Shown piece by piece: positions 5,800 to 8,015 of a DNA stretch of 8,015 nt (position 1 is its first letter; the number at the start of each line of letters is the position of its first letter). A program made the translations under genes and the position numbers. Below the pieces are notes generated by a model. It made no database searches. It was given only the letters and a program-made list of their open reading frames with translations, and had not been told where the DNA came from. Source of the DNA: an uncultured Clostridia bacterium (GTDB taxonomy: Bacteria; Bacillota; Clostridia; TANB77; CAG-508); the NCBI GenBank assembly GCA_947628885.1, contig CANRBO010000054.1, positions 1 to 8,015 of the forward strand, in the 5' to 3' direction.

Positions 5800-7652
5800 A
5801 TATTAATATTAAAGTACCAAAACTAAAGTTTAAAAAAATTAAAATGGATACAGTAGAAAACCTAGAAGACATTAAAATTGATTATGAGAAAATGCAAAAA
5901 GAAAATCTAAAAAAGAAAAGAAATACACCTTATGAAACAACACATTACAAAACAGTAAAGGAATTTTTTTACAAGTCAGCGAGAGAATATCCTGATGAAG
6001 ACTGCATATTAGAAAAGCCGGATCACAAATTACCATATAAGATTACTACATATTCAGAATTCAAAAAAGATGTAGACGCTCTAGGAACAGCACTAATAAA
6101 AATTTTAAATCAAAAAGACAAAAGAGTGTTAATTGTAAGTGAAACACAGTATGGTTGGTATGTATCGTATATGGCAATGCTTTGCGGAGTTGGAATTGCG
6201 GTTCCAGTAGACAAAGAGCTTCCTATAAACGAACTAGAAAATTTAATAAAAAGAAGTAGGGCAACTACAGTAATTTATTCAAAACAAAAAGCAGAACAAA
6301 TTAAAAAGATAAGACCTAATATATCTGATGTAGAATTTTTTGTTGAAATGAAATCAGATAAGCCACTAGAAGGTAAAGATGTAGGACTTGACTATTTGAT
6401 AAGCACAGGAAGGAAAATAATAGAATCAGGAGATAAAAGTTTTGAACAAATAGAAATAGATCCTGAAGAATTTAAAGTATTAATATTTACCTCAGGAACA
6501 ACATCTAATGCAAAAGGGGTAATGATATGCAATAGAAATTTAGCAGAAAATATAAATGCGGTAAATGCTTATGTAAAGCTTTATCCAAACGATATGTTAT
6601 TTTCAGTATTGCCACTACACCATACTTATGAATCAACAATCGGTTTCTTGTTACCAATGGCAGTAGGATGCGGAGTAGCAGTATGTGAAGGATTAAGGTA
6701 TATTGTATCTAATTTGCAAGAAGCAAAGCCAACAGCTGTGTTAGCAGTTCCACTACTTGTAGAAAATATTTATAAAAAAATAAATGAAACAATTAAAAAG
6801 AGCCATAAAGATAAATTAGTAAATTCAATGATACATGTAACTAATGGATTAAAAAACATTGGATTAGACGTAAAAAGGAGAGTATTCAAAGAAATATTAG
6901 ATAATCTTGGTGGAAACTTAAGAATTATAGTATCAGCAGCTGCTCCGATAGATAAAAAAGTAGGAAAATGGGTAGAAGATATAGGAATAACATTTTTACA
7001 AGGATATGGATTAACTGAAACTGCACCAATTTCAGCAGTTACACCTGAATATAAAACAATGGTAGGTTCAGCAGGAAAAACAATTGTACAAGCACATATT
7101 AAGGTTGATAATCCTAATGAAAATGGAGAAGGAGAATTGCTAATAAAATCGCCAACTCTAATGCTTGGATATTATGAAGACGAAGAAGCAACAAAACAAG
7201 CAATGACAGAAGACGGATATTTCCACTCAGGAGATATTGGATATGTTGATGATGAAGGATATGTGTATGTAACAGGAAGAATCAAAAATGTCATAGTAAC
7301 ACAAAACGGAAAAAACATTTATCCTGAAGAAATAGAAATGTTATTAGATAAAATACCGGAAATAAAAGAAGTAATGGTATATGGAAAATCACCTGAAGAA
7401 GAAGACACAAGAAGAAATGATAAAGAATTAATTATTACTGCAAGAGTAATACCAAATATGGAAGAGCTAGATAAAATAAAAGAAAATATGACAGAAGAAG
7501 AAATAAAGAAAATAATTTGGGAAAAAATAAAAGATGTAAATAAAAAATTAACTTCATATAAAGCAGTCAAATTGCTTGAGCTAAAAGAAGGAGAATTTGA
7601 AAAAACATCAACAATGAAAATAAAAAGATATAAAGAATTACAAAAGAAATAA
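5796..7652 (+). CDS. AMP-forming long-chain acyl-CoA synthetase-like protein
   Basis: ANL-superfamily adenylating enzyme, 618 residues, most like long-chain fatty acid-CoA ligases (FadD type). It would activate a carboxylic acid with ATP and transfer it to CoA or another thiol. Motifs in order are the P-loop FTSGTTSNAKG (from residue 231), HHTYES, GYGLTETAP (from residue 403), SGDIGY with the ribose-binding aspartate at residue 480, TGRIKNVIV and NGKNIYPEEIE in the hinge region, and the C-terminal TSTMKIKR with the probable catalytic Lys608. A basic, lysine-rich N-terminal extension of about 45 residues precedes the core. The start is uncertain: ATG 5796 has no ribosome site nearby, whereas GAAAGGAG at 5756-5763 is eight bases before an in-frame ATA at 5772, which would add eight residues. 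The substrate is not decidable from sequence. It lies 52 bases after tetR, probably in the same transcript. Confidence 0.92.
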   Translation: MNINIKVPKLKFKKIKMDTVENLEDIKIDYEKMQKENLKKKRNTPYETTHYKTVKEFFYKSAREYPDEDCILEKPDHKLPYKITTYSEFKKDVDALGTALIKILNQKDKRVLIVSETQYGWYVSYMAMLCGVGIAVPVDKELPINELENLIKRSRATTVIYSKQKAEQIKKIRPNISDVEFFVEMKSDKPLEGKDVGLDYLISTGRKIIESGDKSFEQIEIDPEEFKVLIFTSGTTSNAKGVMICNRNLAENINAVNAYVKLYPNDMLFSVLPLHHTYESTIGFLLPMAVGCGVAVCEGLRYIVSNLQEAKPTAVLAVPLLVENIYKKINETIKKSHKDKLVNSMIHVTNGLKNIGLDVKRRVFKEILDNLGGNLRIIVSAAAPIDKKVGKWVEDIGITFLQGYGLTETAPISAVTPEYKTMVGSAGKTIVQAHIKVDNPNENGEGELLIKSPTLMLGYYEDEEATKQAMTEDGYFHSGDIGYVDDEGYVYVTGRIKNVIVTQNGKNIYPEEIEMLLDKIPEIKEVMVYGKSPEEEDTRRNDKELIITARVIPNMEELDKIKENMTEEEIKKIIWEKIKDVNKKLTSYKAVKLLELKEGEFEKTSTMKIKRYKELQKK

Positions 7653-7735
7653 AAAAATACATCAAAGATATAAAGATTACAAAAGAAATAAAAAATACAT
7701 CAAAAATATAAAGAATTAAAAAATAAAATAAAAAA
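7624..7735 (+). repeat. Imperfect tandem repeat (about 38-40 bp) duplicating the end of the acyl-CoA synthetase gene
   Basis: Unit 1 (7624-7663, 40 bp) covers the last eight or so codons and the stop of the preceding gene. Unit 2 (7664-7701, 38 bp) repeats it with one A missing at each of two places. Unit 3 (7702 to about 7735) is more degraded. The copies lie beyond the stop and do not extend the protein. This looks like replication slippage, with copies decaying by single-base loss in A-runs. Confidence 0.75.
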
Positions 7736-7837
7736 GATAATACAGCAACAAAAATAAAATTAAAAGTATAAAAAACATCTAGACTTACGGAAATTGACAT
7801 TTTAAGTAAAAAAATATTAAAAAATTTTATAATTTAC

Positions 7838-7867
7838 TTGACAATGATATTTAAGTTGTACTAAAAT
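7838..7867 (+). promoter_or_regulatory. Predicted sigma-A promoter for the terminal gene
   Basis: A perfect TTGACA (7838-7843) and TAAAAT (7862-7867) are 18 bases apart, and the start codon lies 65 bases beyond the -10. A second TTGACA at 7794-7799 has no well-spaced -10. The rest of the 280-base gap between the genes (7653-7932) is A-rich, contains the decayed repeat above, and shows no gene or clear terminator. Confidence 0.65.
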
Positions 7868-7877
7868 TATTTTAGTA
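7859..7877. promoter_or_regulatory. Perfect palindrome overlapping the -10, probable operator
   Basis: TACTAAAA (7859-7866) and its exact complement TTTTAGTA (7870-7877) are separated by TTA. The left arm covers most of the -10 box and the right arm lies over the expected start of transcription, the classic place for a repressor. The binding protein is unknown. The downstream gene's own product or the TetR regulator at 5183 are candidates, with no direct evidence. Confidence 0.5.
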
Positions 7878-7932
7878 GAGTAAAAACATTAAATACCATA
7901 CTTAACATAATTAGAAGGAGGTTATGTTTACA

Positions 7933-8015
7933 ATGCCTAGAAGAGGGATAGTAAACGTGAGAATGGTAATCACGGAAGAAAAAATATTATCAAATATAGA
8001 AAAGGTTCAAAGACT
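7933..8015 (+). CDS. N-terminal fragment of an unrecognised protein (runs off the window)
   Basis: Twenty-seven codons are visible, beginning MPRRGIVNVRMVITEEKI. I chose ATG 7933 because the strong AAGGAGG (7915-7921) lies 11 bases before it; an in-frame ATG at 7924 would add three residues (MFT) but is only two bases from the ribosome site. No signal peptide or membrane segment is visible in the fragment. I do not recognise the family. The strong promoter, palindrome and ribosome site suggest a regulated, well-translated gene. Confidence 0.6.
   Translation, partial: MPRRGIVNVRMVITEEKILSNIEKVQR

Noticed and set aside
7624..7735. CRISPR array
   Set aside because: The repeats are head-to-tail without unique spacers, include coding sequence, and decay by single-base loss.
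7794..7833. A second promoter using TTGACA 7794 and TATAAT 7828
   Set aside because: The spacing of 28 bases is far too long, and no better -10 occurs at 16-18 bases.

Overview
The window is a very AT-rich, gene-dense, single-strand (+) stretch from an anaerobic low-GC bacterium, most likely an uncultured gut-type Firmicute (Clostridia or a related lineage). The grounds are the oxygen-sensitive class III ribonucleotide reductase, the one-chain glycyl-tRNA synthetase, AAAGGA/AGGAGG ribosome sites, strong AGA preference for arginine, and A-rich intergenic DNA. The species cannot be named from the sequence alone.

Layout: the 3' part of nrdD (1-1575); its activase nrdG (1619-2111); a hairpin that probably ends that operon; a promoter and a small DUF1294 membrane protein (2316-2620); glyS (2694-4076); an MreB/Mbl-type actin (4145-5143); a TetR-family regulator (5183-5743); a long-chain acyl-CoA synthetase-like enzyme (about 5796-7652); an A-rich spacer with a decayed tandem duplication of the end of the preceding gene; a sigma-A-like promoter overlapped by a perfect palindrome; and the first 27 codons of an unrecognised gene (from 7933). 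NrdD and NrdG make deoxyribonucleotides anaerobically. The mreB-tetR-acyl-CoA synthetase group is closely spaced and may be one transcript joining cell shape to lipid activation.

The main observation concerns decoding. nrdG and the DUF1294 gene are both broken in the standard reading. nrdG needs one +1 shift (at 1664) and DUF1294 needs two (at 2481 and 2494) to restore conserved family sequence. At all three places the zero-frame codon is CGG, the base to be skipped is its C, and the next codon read is glycine (GGG, GGC, GGC). I found no in-frame CGG in any of the intact genes here, whereas CGA and CGT each occur at least once as arginine. Three of three in-frame CGG triplets therefore coincide with a required +1 shift. 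The simplest reading is that CGG is unassigned or unreadable in this organism and acts as a +1 frameshift signal, or that CGGN is read as a four-base glycine codon. Sequencing or assembly error is the main alternative, but it would have to produce the same error in the same context three times.
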